Assembly (NCBI GenBank): GCA_035760645.1
Contig: DASTSO010000106.1
Span: forward strand, 1-64,000
DNA from: DASSTY01 sp035760645
GTDB lineage: Bacteria > Gemmatimonadota > Gemmatimonadetes > Gemmatimonadales > GWC2-71-9
Length of the DNA stretch: 64,000 nucleotides
Reading direction: 5' to 3'
A program made the position numbers and the translations under genes. Under the pieces are notes generated by a model. The model ran no database searches and was not told the origin of the DNA. It saw nothing but the letters and a program-made list of their open reading frames with translations. How positions within the stretch are numbered: the stretch's first letter is position 1; every line of letters begins with the position of its first letter. Below, in pieces: positions 33,415 to 41,276 of this stretch.

Positions 33415-33444
33415 CGCCGAGACCTGCGCCGTGCCCGCCGTCGC

Positions 33445-34266
33445 TCAGCCCAGCATGCCGCGGGTGGGGCTCGACGGCATCGCGACCTCGCGGCGGGGCA
33501 TGCGGCCGGCGAGGTAGGCGTAGCGGCCCGCCTCGACGGCGAGGCGCATCGCCGTGGCCATCGCGACCGGGTCCTGCGCCTCGGCGAGCGCGGTGTTCAT
33601 GAGGATCCCGTCCACGCCCTGCTCCATCGTCACGCACGCGTCGCTGGCGGTGCCGACCCCGGCGTCCACGATCACGGGGACGCCGAGGCGCCGCTTGATC
33701 GTCCGGATGCTGTAGGGATTGAGGAGGCCGAGTCCGCTGCCGATCGGGCTCGCGAGCGGCATGACGGCGGTGGCGCCGGCGTCCTCGAGGCGGAGCGCGG
33801 TGATGAGGTCGTCGTTGGTGTAGGCGAGGACCTTGAAGCCGTCCCGCGCGAGCTCCCGCGTCGCGGCGACGAGGCCGTCGGTATCGGGCAGCAGCGTCTC
33901 CTGGTCGCCGATGACCTCGAGCTTGACGAACTCGTTGAAGCCCGCCTCGCGCGCGAGGCGGGCGTAGCGCATCGCGTCCTCCGCCGTGTAGCAGCCGGCG
34001 GTGTTGGCGAGGAGGAAGAAGCGCTCGGGCGAGAGGTGGTGGAGGATGCCCTCCTCGTTCGCGCGGTCGAGGTCCACGCGCCGCACGGCGACGGTGACGA
34101 TCTCCGCGCCCGAAGCCTCGATGGCGCGCACCATCTGCTCGTTCGTGCGGTATTTCCCGGTGCCCACCATGAGGCGCGAGCGGAAGGGCCGGCCGCCGAG
34201 GATGAACGGCGTGTCGAGGTCGGCCGCCGGGGCAGCGGTGGCGGGCGAGTGGTCGATGACGGTCAT
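33445..34266 (-). CDS. thiG: Thiazole synthase ThiG
   Basis: It forms the thiazole phosphate ring of thiamine from DXP, dehydroglycine and ThiS-thiocarboxylate. The 273-aa TIM-barrel protein shows SRLMVGTGKY at the N-terminus, the Schiff-base lysine segment FVKLEVIGD, VLAYTNDDL, VMPLASPIGSGLG and VIVDAGVGTASDA, all characteristic. It follows thiS by 27 bases. The terminal residues (PTRGMLG) are normal. With thiS and thiE it forms a thiazole/coupling cassette; thiC, thiD, thiF and thiO are not present in the window. Confidence 0.96.
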   Translation of the reverse strand: MTVIDHSPATAAPAADLDTPFILGGRPFRSRLMVGTGKYRTNEQMVRAIEASGAEIVTVAVRRVDLDRANEEGILHHLSPERFFLLANTAGCYTAEDAMRYARLAREAGFNEFVKLEVIGDQETLLPDTDGLVAATRELARDGFKVLAYTNDDLITALRLEDAGATAVMPLASPIGSGLGLLNPYSIRTIKRRLGVPVIVDAGVGTASDACVTMEQGVDGILMNTALAEAQDPVAMATAMRLAVEAGRYAYLAGRMPRREVAMPSSPTRGMLG

Positions 34267-34293
34267 GGCGTGTCTCCCAGCACGACGGACGGC

Positions 34294-34518
34294 TCAGCCG
34301 CCGCCGACGAAATGGACGAGCTCGATGCTGTCACCCGCGGCGAGCGGGGTCTCGGCGAGCTGCGGGCGGCGCACGACGCGGCGATTGTGCTCCACGACGA
34401 CGCCGCGCGGGTCGAGCCCGAGGTGGCGCAGCAGGTCGTCGAGGGTGGCGGGGCCGGGCACCCGCCGCGGCTCGCCGTTGACGACGATGTCGAGGGATTC
34501 GGTCGCTGTGTCGCTCAC
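34294..34518 (-). CDS. thiS: Sulfur carrier protein ThiS
   Basis: This is a ubiquitin-like sulfur carrier of 74 aa. After adenylation and sulfur transfer, its C-terminal glycine donates sulfur to ThiG. The protein opens IVVNGEPRRVPGPATLDDLL, has VVEHNRRVVRR in the middle, and ends in DSIELVHFVGGG, carrying the required Gly-Gly terminus. The GTG start overlaps the thiE stop (GTGA) and thiG follows, so the order is thiE-thiS-thiG. Confidence 0.93.
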   Translation of the reverse strand: MSDTATESLDIVVNGEPRRVPGPATLDDLLRHLGLDPRGVVVEHNRRVVRRPQLAETPLAAGDSIELVHFVGGG

Positions 34519-35165
34519 GCATTCGCTCCTTCGTTCAACCAGGGGGCGAGCAGCGCCAGGGCGGCCCGCGCCGGATCGCGCGCGTCCCAGAGCGCGCCGA
34601 TCGCGGCCACGCCCCACGCGCCCGCGGCGTGCAGCTCCGGCGCCCGCTCGGGCGTGACGCCGCCGATCGCGACGACCGGGGCGCCGAGTGCGGCGCAGCG
34701 CTCGACGAGGGCGGGGCCCGCGCCCGCGCGGCCCGGGTGCGAGGCGCTCGCGTAGATCGTGCCGACGAGCAGCAGATCCGCGCCCTCGTCGAGCGCCGCG
34801 CGCGCCTCGTCGGCCGAGTGCACCGAACGGCCGATCCAGCCGTGCCACCCCGCGCCGAGCACCCGGCGTGCGTCGGCCGGGGCGAGGTCGTCGGCGCCGA
34901 GCTGCAGCCCCTGCGCCGGCACCGCGGCGGCGACGTCGGCGCGGGCGTTCACGGCGACCGACGCCTCGGGGGGCGCGGCGAGCGCCGCAAAGCGCCGGGC
35001 GCTCGCGGCGAGCATCGCGCCGGTGGCGGTGCGGTCCCGCACGTGCAGCGCGACCGCCGGCCCCACCGAGGCGATCGCCGCCGCGCGCACGCCGCAGTCG
35101 GCGAGGCGCAGCACCCGCCCGTCGGTGATCGCGTGCAGGCGGGGCAGCGGGCGCATCGGGCGCAT
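34515..35165 (-). CDS. thiE: Thiamine phosphate synthase ThiE / TenI-like
   Basis: This is a TIM-barrel protein of 216 aa in the ThiE/TenI family. ThiE couples HMP-PP with thiazole phosphate to give thiamine phosphate; TenI aromatises the thiazole product. Family segments include LHAITDGR, LHVRDRTATG, AVNARADVAAA, GLQLGADDLAP, GRSVHSADEA and VVAIGGVTPE. The family's usual LR(D/E)K is HVRDR here and some ThiE diphosphate-binding residues look altered, so a TenI role remains possible. It sits directly before thiS and thiG. No riboswitch precedes it, as fmt ends 13 bases upstream. Confidence 0.85.
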   Translation of the reverse strand: MRPMRPLPRLHAITDGRVLRLADCGVRAAAIASVGPAVALHVRDRTATGAMLAASARRFAALAAPPEASVAVNARADVAAAVPAQGLQLGADDLAPADARRVLGAGWHGWIGRSVHSADEARAALDEGADLLLVGTIYASASHPGRAGAGPALVERCAALGAPVVAIGGVTPERAPELHAAGAWGVAAIGALWDARDPARAALALLAPWLNEGANA

Positions 35166-35178
35166 CGGGCGGGCCCGC

Positions 35179-36129
35179 TCAGGCGAACTGCTGCCCGGCC
35201 GCGACGCCGCGGCCGCGGGCCCATTCCGCGACCGCGATGCGCCGCTTGCCGGCGGGCTGCACCTCGCGCACCTCGACCGCGTGGGCGGCGCCGTCGTGCG
35301 TCCCCGCGGCGACCAGGAGCGTGTCGCCCACCGCGAGCACGCTGCCGGGCGCGGCGTCGGCCGTCGCGCGATCGGTGCGCACGGCCGCGCGGAAGAGCTT
35401 CACCTCCTGCCCCTCGAGCGTGGTCCACGCGCCGGGAGCCGGGTCGAAGGCGCGCACCCGCCGGGCGACGGCGCCCGCGGCGGCGGTCCAGTCGAGGCGC
35501 GCCGTCGCGCGGTCGATCTTCGGCGCGTAGGTCGCGGCGGCGTGGTCCTGCGGCTCGGGCCGGAGCTCGCCGCGCGCGAGGCGGCGCAGCGCCGTGCAGA
35601 GCGTGCCGGCGCCGAGCTCGGCGAGGCGCTCGGTGAGCTCGCCGCCCGTCTCCTCCATCCCGATCGGCGTCGCCTCGCGCAGGTAGACGGGCCCGCTGTC
35701 GAGCCCCGCCTCCATCTGCATGATGCTCACCCCCGTCTCCGCCTCGCCGGCGGCGATGGCCCACTGGATCGGGGCCGCGCCGCGCAGCCTGGGGAGCAGC
35801 GAGGCGTGGACGTTGATCATCCCGCGCGGCGGCAGCGCGAGCACCGCGGGGCGCAGGATGTGCCCGTAGGCGACGACGACGCCCAGGTCGGGCCGCAGGC
35901 GCTCGAGGCTCGCCTGGAAGACGTCGCCCACCGGCTTCTCGGGCTGGAGGAGCGGGAGCCCCGCCTCGAGCGCCACGCTCTTCACCGGGGGCGGCACCAG
36001 CGTCGAGCGGCTCCGCCCCTGCGGCCGGTCGGGCTGCGTCACGACGCCGACGACGTCGAAGCGCTCGGCGAGGAGCGCGCGCAGCGACGCGGCGGCGAAC
36101 CCGGGCGTGCCGAAGAAGACGATGCGCAT
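35179..36129 (-). CDS. fmt: Methionyl-tRNA formyltransferase
   Basis: It formylates initiator Met-tRNA using 10-formyl-THF. The 316-aa protein begins RIVFFGTPGFAAASLRALL and carries VVTQPDRPQGR. The catalytic NVHASLLPRLRGAAPIQWAI holds the Asn-His pair, and GVSIMQMEAGLDSGPVY follows with the Asp. A C-terminal tRNA-binding domain starts near residue 210. It lies 22 bases after def, the usual pair. Confidence 0.96.
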   Translation of the reverse strand: MRIVFFGTPGFAAASLRALLAERFDVVGVVTQPDRPQGRSRSTLVPPPVKSVALEAGLPLLQPEKPVGDVFQASLERLRPDLGVVVAYGHILRPAVLALPPRGMINVHASLLPRLRGAAPIQWAIAAGEAETGVSIMQMEAGLDSGPVYLREATPIGMEETGGELTERLAELGAGTLCTALRRLARGELRPEPQDHAAATYAPKIDRATARLDWTAAAGAVARRVRAFDPAPGAWTTLEGQEVKLFRAAVRTDRATADAAPGSVLAVGDTLLVAAGTHDGAAHAVEVREVQPAGKRRIAVAEWARGRGVAAGQQFA

Positions 36130-36151
36130 CGGCCCGTTGGACCCCGCGGGC

Positions 36152-36700
36152 TCAGTCGGCGGGCGCGTCGGCGCGCGCCGGGCGGGGCTTCACCGGCTTG
36201 ATGTAGCTCGGATCGCCCCGGTGGTCCTTCTTCCAGCGCGCGAGCAGCATCTTGCGCCGGATCGGCCCGAGGTGGTCGAGGAAGAGGATCCCGTCGAGGT
36301 GGTCGATCTCGTGCTGGATCGCGCGGGCGGTGAGGCCCTGCGCCTCGAGCCGGAACGGCTCTCCGTCGCGGCCGAGGGCCTCGAGCACCACCCGCTCGGG
36401 GCGGGTGACCTCGCCGTAGATGTCGGGGATCGAGAGACAGCCCTCCTCGCCGGTGGCGCGCCCGCTCACCTCGACGAGCACCGGGTTCACCATCGCGAAG
36501 CGCTGCCCCTCGGCGTCGATCACGGCGACGCGCCGCGCCACGCCCACCTGGTTCGCGGCGAGGCCGACGCCCTGGGCCGCGTCCATCGTCTCGAACATGT
36601 CGTCGATGAGGGCGCGGACCTCGTCGTCCAGGCCCGCGACCTCGGCGCTCCGCTCGCGGAGCACCGGGGAGCCGAGGAGGTGGAGCGGGCGCAGCGGCAT
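36152..36700 (-). CDS. def: Peptide deformylase
   Basis: It removes the N-formyl group from nascent proteins. The 182-aa metalloenzyme has all three motifs: GVGLAANQVG, EEGCLSIPD with the metal Cys, and QHEIDHLDG (here IQHEIDHLDGILF) with the HExxH metal ligands and catalytic Glu. A basic C-terminal tail extends a few residues beyond the core. It is encoded immediately upstream of fmt in the operon and 2 bases after yajC. Confidence 0.96.
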   Translation of the reverse strand: MPLRPLHLLGSPVLRERSAEVAGLDDEVRALIDDMFETMDAAQGVGLAANQVGVARRVAVIDAEGQRFAMVNPVLVEVSGRATGEEGCLSIPDIYGEVTRPERVVLEALGRDGEPFRLEAQGLTARAIQHEIDHLDGILFLDHLGPIRRKMLLARWKKDHRGDPSYIKPVKPRPARADAPAD

Positions 36701-36702
36701 GG

Positions 36703-37077
36703 TCAGGCCGCTCCCGCGCCCGGCGCCGTGGCGGCGCCGACGCGCACGATGCGCGAGCGCTCGACGACGACCGTCGCGGTGCCCGACTCGATCGTCACGC
36801 GGGTCTCCTTGCCGCCGGCGAGCTCCACGTCGCGGATGTCCTTCACCCGGCCGACGATGCCGCCGCTCGTCATCACCTCGTCGCCCTTCTTGAGCGCGGC
36901 GAGCATCTCCTGGTGCTTGCGCCGCGCGGCGCCCTGGGGCCGGATGATGAGGAAGTAGAACACGGCGCCGATCGCCAGCATCTGGACCAGCAGGATCGAG
37001 AAGCCGCCGCCCGCGCCGCCGCCGTCGGCGGGGGCGAGGAAGGCCAGGGCGGGCAGGACCGTCGTGGGGTTCGTCAC
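36703..37077 (-). CDS. yajC: Sec translocon accessory protein YajC
   Basis: This is a small inner-membrane partner of SecDF (124 aa). A single membrane helix, FSILLVQMLAIGAVFYFLII, is followed by the family motif RPQGAARRKHQEMLAALKKGD and EVMTSGGIVGRVKDI. The GTG start overlaps the tgt stop (GTGA). The tgt-yajC pairing is widely conserved, but secD and secF, which usually follow, are replaced here by def and fmt. Confidence 0.92.
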   Translation of the reverse strand: MTNPTTVLPALAFLAPADGGGAGGGFSILLVQMLAIGAVFYFLIIRPQGAARRKHQEMLAALKKGDEVMTSGGIVGRVKDIRDVELAGGKETRVTIESGTATVVVERSRIVRVGAATAPGAGAA

Positions 37078-38210
37078 TTCTCTCCTCGGGCGTAGGTGTC
37101 GCGGAGCCACTCGCGGCTCCACGCGTCGAACGTGCCGTCCAGGATGCGCGCGCGGCACTCCTCGCCGAGGCGCAGCAGGTAGCGCACGTTGTGGATCGAG
37201 ACCAGCCGCAGCCCCAGCATCTCCTCCGCCACGAAGAGGTGGCGCAGGTAGGCGCGCGAGAAGGTGCGGCACGTCTCGCAGTCGCACGCGGGGTCGAGCG
37301 GCAGGTCGCTCGTCTTGTGGCGCGCGGCGCGGATGTTCACGCGGCCCTCGCTGGTCCAGGCGCTCCCGTGCCGGCCGTTGCGCGTCGCGGCGACGCAGTC
37401 GAACAGGTCCACGCCGCGCCGGATCCCCTCGACGAGGTCGGTCGGGAAGCCCACACCCATAAGATAACGGGGGACGTGCCGCGGCAGGACCGGCTCGAGC
37501 TCCTCGAGCACGCGGTGCATCACCGGCTTCGGCTCGCCCACCGAGAGCCCGCCGATGGCGATGCCGGTCCACGGCCCGCGCGCGACGATGCCCTCGAGCG
37601 AGCGCCGCCGCAGCTCGGCGTGGGTGCCGCCCTGGATGATGGGCCAGAGGGTCTGGCGCCCGGCCGCCCCGTCCCCCAGCTCCTCGTGCCGCCGCCGGCA
37701 CCGCTCCAGCCACCGCAGCGAGCGCTCCATCCCCTCCTCGGCGAGCTCCCACGGCGCCTGGCCCGGCACCACGTGGTCGAACTGCATCGCGATGTCGGAG
37801 CCCAGCGCCCACTGGATCTCCATCGAGCTCTCGGGCGTCAGCGTGCGCAGCGTCCCGTCCACGTGGCTCGTGAAGGCGACGCCGTGCTCGGTGATCTTCC
37901 GGAGGCCCTCGAGCGAGAAGACCTGGAAGCCGCCCGAGTCGGTGAGCATCGGGCGGTCCCACGTGGTGAAGCGATGCAGCCCGCCCATCGCCCGCACGAC
38001 CTCCTCGCCGGGGCGCAGGTGCAGGTGGTAGGTGTTGCCGAGGATGATCTGCGCGCCGGCGCGCCGGACTTCCTCGGGGTGCAGCCCGCGCACCGCGCCG
38101 ATCGTGCCCACCGGCATGTAGGCCGGGGTGCGCACGGTGCCGTGCGGCAGCTCGAGCGTGCCCGCGCGCGCGGCGCCCTGGGTGGCGTCGAGGGTGTAGC
38201 GGAAGCTCAT
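37074..38210 (-). CDS. tgt: tRNA-guanine transglycosylase
   Basis: It exchanges G34 for preQ1 in GUN-anticodon tRNAs, part of queuosine synthesis. The 378-aa TIM-barrel enzyme shows GTVRTPAYMPVGT, the substrate-binding MLTDSGGFQVFSL, the QFDHVVPG segment, YLMGVGFPTDL, and the nucleophile region GVDLFDCVAATRNGRHG. The C-terminal zinc site CDCETCRTF plus a later His is intact. Overlaps of four bases join it to queA upstream and yajC downstream. Confidence 0.97.
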   Translation of the reverse strand: MSFRYTLDATQGAARAGTLELPHGTVRTPAYMPVGTIGAVRGLHPEEVRRAGAQIILGNTYHLHLRPGEEVVRAMGGLHRFTTWDRPMLTDSGGFQVFSLEGLRKITEHGVAFTSHVDGTLRTLTPESSMEIQWALGSDIAMQFDHVVPGQAPWELAEEGMERSLRWLERCRRRHEELGDGAAGRQTLWPIIQGGTHAELRRRSLEGIVARGPWTGIAIGGLSVGEPKPVMHRVLEELEPVLPRHVPRYLMGVGFPTDLVEGIRRGVDLFDCVAATRNGRHGSAWTSEGRVNIRAARHKTSDLPLDPACDCETCRTFSRAYLRHLFVAEEMLGLRLVSIHNVRYLLRLGEECRARILDGTFDAWSREWLRDTYARGEK

Positions 38211-39283
38211 CGGATCACCATCGCGTCGCCGTACGAGTAGAAGCGGTAGCGCTGGGCCACGGCGTGGGCGTAGGCCGCGCGCATCGTGTCGAGGCCGGCG
38301 AAGGCGGCGACGAGCATGAGGAGGGTGGAGCGGGGGAGATGGAAGTTCGTCACGAGGCGCTCCACCACCTGGAAGCGGTAGCCGGGCGAGATCATGAGGC
38401 GGGTCTCGGCCGGCCCGGCGCGCAGCGCGCCGCGCGCGTCGGCCGCGCTCTCGAGGGCGCGCACCACGGTGGTGCCGACGGCCCAGACGTGCCCGCCGCG
38501 CGCGCGCGTCGCGGCGACCGCATCGACGAGCGCGGTGGGGATCTCGTAGCGCTCGGGGTGCATCGGGTGCTCGAGGATGTGCTCCACCTCGACCGGCTTG
38601 AACGTCCCCGGGCCCACCTCGAGCGTGAGCCGGGCGAGGCGGACGCCGCGCGCCTCGAGCGCCGCGAGGAGCGCGGGCGTGAAGTGGAGCCCCGCCGTGG
38701 GCGCCGCCACGCTTCCCTCGCGCTCGGCGAAGACGGTCTGGTAGCGCTCCTCGTCGAGCGCGGTGGGCGCGTGGGTGATGTAGGGTGGCAGCGGCAGCCG
38801 TCCGTAGCGCGCCATCGCCGCGTCGGCCGAGAGCCCGACGAAGCGCACGCGGCGATAGCCCTCGGCGAGGAGCTCCACGGTCTCGAGCTCGGCGCCCTCG
38901 CCGAGGCGGATCCGCTTGCCGGGCCTGAGCGCGCTGCCGGGCCGGCCCATCGCCACCCAGGTGTCGTCGGCCGCCGGGTGGAGGAGCAGCACCTCGGCCG
39001 GCGCGCCCGAGGGCCGGGTGCCGAGGAGGCGGGCGTGGCGGACCCGCGTGTCGTTGAGGACGAGCAGGTCGCCCGGGGGGATGAGATCCGCGAGGTCGGT
39101 GAAGACGCGGTCCTCCAGGGGCGGCACGGCGGGACGGCGGGACGGCGGCAGGACGTCCCGGTGCACCACCAGCAGCCGACTCGCCCCCCGCTCGGCCGCG
39201 GGCGTCTGCGCGATCAGCTCGGGGGGGAGGTGGTAGTCGTAGTCCGCGGTGCGGCGGCCCGGGGCCTCGGAGGGGTCCGTCAC
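38207..39283 (-). CDS. queA: S-adenosylmethionine:tRNA ribosyltransferase-isomerase QueA
   Basis: It converts preQ1 in tRNA to epoxyqueuosine using the ribosyl part of SAM. The 358-aa protein begins DYHLPPELIAQTPAAERGASRLLV. It has DLLVLNDTRVRHARLLG, EGSVAAPTAGLHFT, EVGPGTFKPV, VGTTVVRALES and FHLPRSTLLMLVAAFAG. Near residue 45 an extra Pro/Arg-rich run (LPPSRRPAVP) is encoded by GGCGGGAC octamers, lengthening the loop before VFTDLADLI. The GTG at 39283 was chosen from the family N-terminus; another GTG at 39316 lies inside ruvB. Coupled to tgt by overlap. Confidence 0.95.
   Translation of the reverse strand: MTDPSEAPGRRTADYDYHLPPELIAQTPAAERGASRLLVVHRDVLPPSRRPAVPPLEDRVFTDLADLIPPGDLLVLNDTRVRHARLLGTRPSGAPAEVLLLHPAADDTWVAMGRPGSALRPGKRIRLGEGAELETVELLAEGYRRVRFVGLSADAAMARYGRLPLPPYITHAPTALDEERYQTVFAEREGSVAAPTAGLHFTPALLAALEARGVRLARLTLEVGPGTFKPVEVEHILEHPMHPERYEIPTALVDAVAATRARGGHVWAVGTTVVRALESAADARGALRAGPAETRLMISPGYRFQVVERLVTNFHLPRSTLLMLVAAFAGLDTMRAAYAHAVAQRYRFYSYGDAMVIR
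39120..39151. repeat. Family B-type octamer array inside queA
   Basis: Four octamers, GGCGGCAC, GGCGGGAC, GGCGGGAC and GGCGGCAG, lie in tandem within queA and are translated as a Pro/Arg-rich insertion of about 10 residues. The unit is the same as in the intergenic family B elements at 3905-4029 and 50675-50794. Confidence 0.7.
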
Positions 39284-39299
39284 CGGCGGCCCGGCCGCC

Positions 39300-40349
39300 T
39301 CAGAGCTCGAGCGCACCCTGCTTCGGCGGCGCGGGCGTGGAGGACGGCTGCGGAGGGGTGAGGCCGAAGCGCTGGTAGGCGAGCGCGGTGGCGACCCGGC
39401 CCCGCTGGGTGCGCTCGAGGAAGCCCTGCTGGATGAGGTACGGCTCGTAGACGTCCTGCAGCGTCCCCTGGTCCTCGCCGACGGCGATCGCCACGGTGCC
39501 GAGGCCGACGGGGCCGCCGCCGAACTTCTCGATGATCGTCGAGAGGATGCGCGCGTCCATGTCGTCGAGGCCGAACTCGTCGACGTTGAGCCGGCTGAGC
39601 GCGGCCGCCGCGACGGGCGCGGTGATGACGCCCTCGGCCTTCACCTGCGCGTAGTCGCGCACGCGGCGCAGGAGGCGGTTCGCCACGCGCGGCGTGCCGC
39701 GGCTGCGGCGCGCGATCTCGTCGGCGCCGGCGGGCTCGATCGGGACGCGGAGGATCTGCGCCGAGCGGGTGACGATCGTCGTGAGGTCCTCGGGCGGGTA
39801 GTAGCTGAGGCGCTCGACGATGCCGAAGCGCGCGCGCATCGGCGGGGTGAGCATGCCGAAGCGCGTGGTGGCGCCGATGAGCGTGAACTTCTCCAGCGGC
39901 ATCTGGATCGTCTGCGCGTGCGGCCCCTCCGCGATGCGCACGTCGATCCGGAAGTCCTCCATCGCCGGATAGAGGAACTCCTCGAGCGCCGGCTTCATGC
40001 GGTGGATCTCGTCGATGAACAGCATGTCGCCGGGGCCCAGGCTCGTGAGGATGCCGACGAGGTCGCCGGGCTTCTCGAGCACGGGCCCGCTGGTGGAGCG
40101 GAACTGCACCCCCATCTCGCGCGCCATCAGCATGGCGAGCGTCGTCTTTCCCAGGCCCGGGGGGCCGAAGAAGAGCGTGTGGTCGAGCGTCTCGCCGCGC
40201 TGCTTCGCCGCGTCGATGGCGATCTGCAGCGACTGCTTGACCTGGGGCTGCCCGGTGAACTCGTCGAGCCGCGACGGCCGCAGCGCCGCGTCGGCGCCGG
40301 TCTCGTCGGGGAGCTCCTCGGGGGTGGTGACCTGCAAGCGTTCCGCCAT
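39300..40349 (-). CDS. ruvB: Holliday junction branch migration helicase RuvB
   Basis: This is the AAA+ motor of the RuvAB complex (349 aa). Motifs: RPSRLDEFTGQPQVK, Walker A FFGPPGLGKTTLA, Walker B MLFIDEIHRM, sensor 1 IGATTRFGML, the arginine finger region PMRARFGIVERL, and the C-terminal winged helix with DVYEPYLIQQGFLERTQRGR. The ATG at 40349 is preceded by AAGGAAACGGAAG; a TTG at 40376 is less likely. It is separated from ruvA and ruvC by a small zinc-ribbon gene. Confidence 0.97.
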   Translation of the reverse strand: MAERLQVTTPEELPDETGADAALRPSRLDEFTGQPQVKQSLQIAIDAAKQRGETLDHTLFFGPPGLGKTTLAMLMAREMGVQFRSTSGPVLEKPGDLVGILTSLGPGDMLFIDEIHRMKPALEEFLYPAMEDFRIDVRIAEGPHAQTIQMPLEKFTLIGATTRFGMLTPPMRARFGIVERLSYYPPEDLTTIVTRSAQILRVPIEPAGADEIARRSRGTPRVANRLLRRVRDYAQVKAEGVITAPVAAAALSRLNVDEFGLDDMDARILSTIIEKFGGGPVGLGTVAIAVGEDQGTLQDVYEPYLIQQGFLERTQRGRVATALAYQRFGLTPPQPSSTPAPPKQGALEL

Positions 40350-40409
40350 GGGGACTTCCGTTTCCTTTGCGAGCAATCCGATTCGTAACAGGGGCTACGT
40401 CGCCACGCC

Positions 40410-40583
40410 CTACTTCAGCTCCGCGTCCCACCGCACCGGGCGCGGGCCGGGGCGCACCACGTGCGCCGCCTTGCAGTGGTTGCAGCGGTCCACCGTCTCG
40501 GTGGTTTCGGCGGGCACGAGCTTGCGGTTCGACGAGCCACAGCGCATGCAGATCCACTCGGCCGTGATGGCGGGAACGGTCAT
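40410..40583 (-). CDS. Small zinc-ribbon protein between ruvA and ruvB
   Basis: This is a 57-aa protein with two CxxC knuckles, CMRC near residue 12 and CNHC near residue 34, which should bind one zinc. The rest is polar and ends in a basic, Trp-containing tail. The fold type is a common zinc ribbon but I cannot name a family or function. The ATG begins 4 bases after the ruvA stop and the gene fills the gap before ruvB, so it is co-transcribed with the Holliday junction genes. The long frame upstream of the ATG is a shadow of ruvA. Confidence 0.65.
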   Translation of the reverse strand: MTVPAITAEWICMRCGSSNRKLVPAETTETVDRCNHCKAAHVVRPGPRPVRWDAELK

Positions 40584-40587
40584 GGTC

Positions 40588-41199
40588 TCAGCGTCCTCCA
40601 CGCGAGGCGGCGAGCTGCTGGAGCGCGCGCCGGATGAGTTGCGGGGTGTCGGCGGCGCCGTCGCCGCCGGTGAACGAGGCCAGCGCGGCGCGGACGGCAT
40701 CGTCGGCCGCCGCCGGCGGGTAGCCGAGGCCGACGAGGGCGCGCACCGCCTCGTCGCCGCCGGGCGTGCGCGGGCCGCCGGTCTCGACCACCACGTCCTT
40801 GAACTTGTCCTGCAGCTCGAGCACGAGGCGCTCGGCCTTCTTCTTGCCGACGCCGCTCACGCTCGAGAGCGTGAGCAGGTCCTTCTGCTGGATGCTGCGC
40901 ACCGTGCGCTCGGGCCCCAGCATCGACAGCATCGCGAGCGCGAGCTTGGGGCCGAAGCCGCTCGCGGTGAGCAGGCGCTGGAACACGAGCCGCTCGCCCG
41001 TGCGGTCGAAGCCGTAGAGCGACCAGCCGTCCTCCTTCACCACCAGCTCGGTGTAGAGCGTCACCCGGCCGCCCGCGGCCGGCAGCCGGTCGGCGGTGCC
41101 GAGCGAGACGGCGACGGCGTACCCCACGCCGCCGTCGGTCTGCACCACGATCGTCTCCCCCTCGCGCTCGGCGAGCACCCCCGTCAGCATCGCAATCAT
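40588..41199 (-). CDS. ruvA: Holliday junction DNA-binding protein RuvA
   Basis: This is the junction-binding subunit of RuvAB (203 aa). It has the OB-fold N-domain (MIAMLTGVLAEREGETIVVQ and GVGYAVAVS), TELVVKEDGWSLYGF, two helix-hairpin-helix motifs in LLTASGFGPKLALAML and LSSVSGVGKKKAERLVLEL, and a C-terminal RuvB-binding three-helix domain with ALVGLGYPPAAADDAV. Gene order ruvC-ruvA-ruvB follows the common bacterial pattern. Confidence 0.96.
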   Translation of the reverse strand: MIAMLTGVLAEREGETIVVQTDGGVGYAVAVSLGTADRLPAAGGRVTLYTELVVKEDGWSLYGFDRTGERLVFQRLLTASGFGPKLALAMLSMLGPERTVRSIQQKDLLTLSSVSGVGKKKAERLVLELQDKFKDVVVETGGPRTPGGDEAVRALVGLGYPPAAADDAVRAALASFTGGDGAADTPQLIRRALQQLAASRGGR

Positions 41200-41238
41200 T
41201 CCGTGTCCTTCACTCTCGGATCCGATTCCTCACTCGCC

Positions 41239-41276
41239 GACCGCCCTCGACCGCCTGCCCGCCTTCGACCGTCCGG
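41239..41276. repeat. Family C array between ruvC and ruvA
   Basis: Read on the minus strand, units GGACGGTC, GGCGGTC and GGCGGTC with a GGCGGGC variant begin immediately after the ruvC stop codon (TAG at 41277-41279). The arrangement parallels family B, where the repeat also abuts TAG stops. Confidence 0.6.

Noticed and set aside
32140..34755. An 871-codon open frame on the plus strand over rsmB, thiG and thiS
   Set aside because: Shadow frame antisense to three recognisable genes; no motif, low-complexity composition.
35165..35179. TPP riboswitch before thiE
   Set aside because: Only 13 bases separate fmt and thiE and no conserved thi-box sequence is present.
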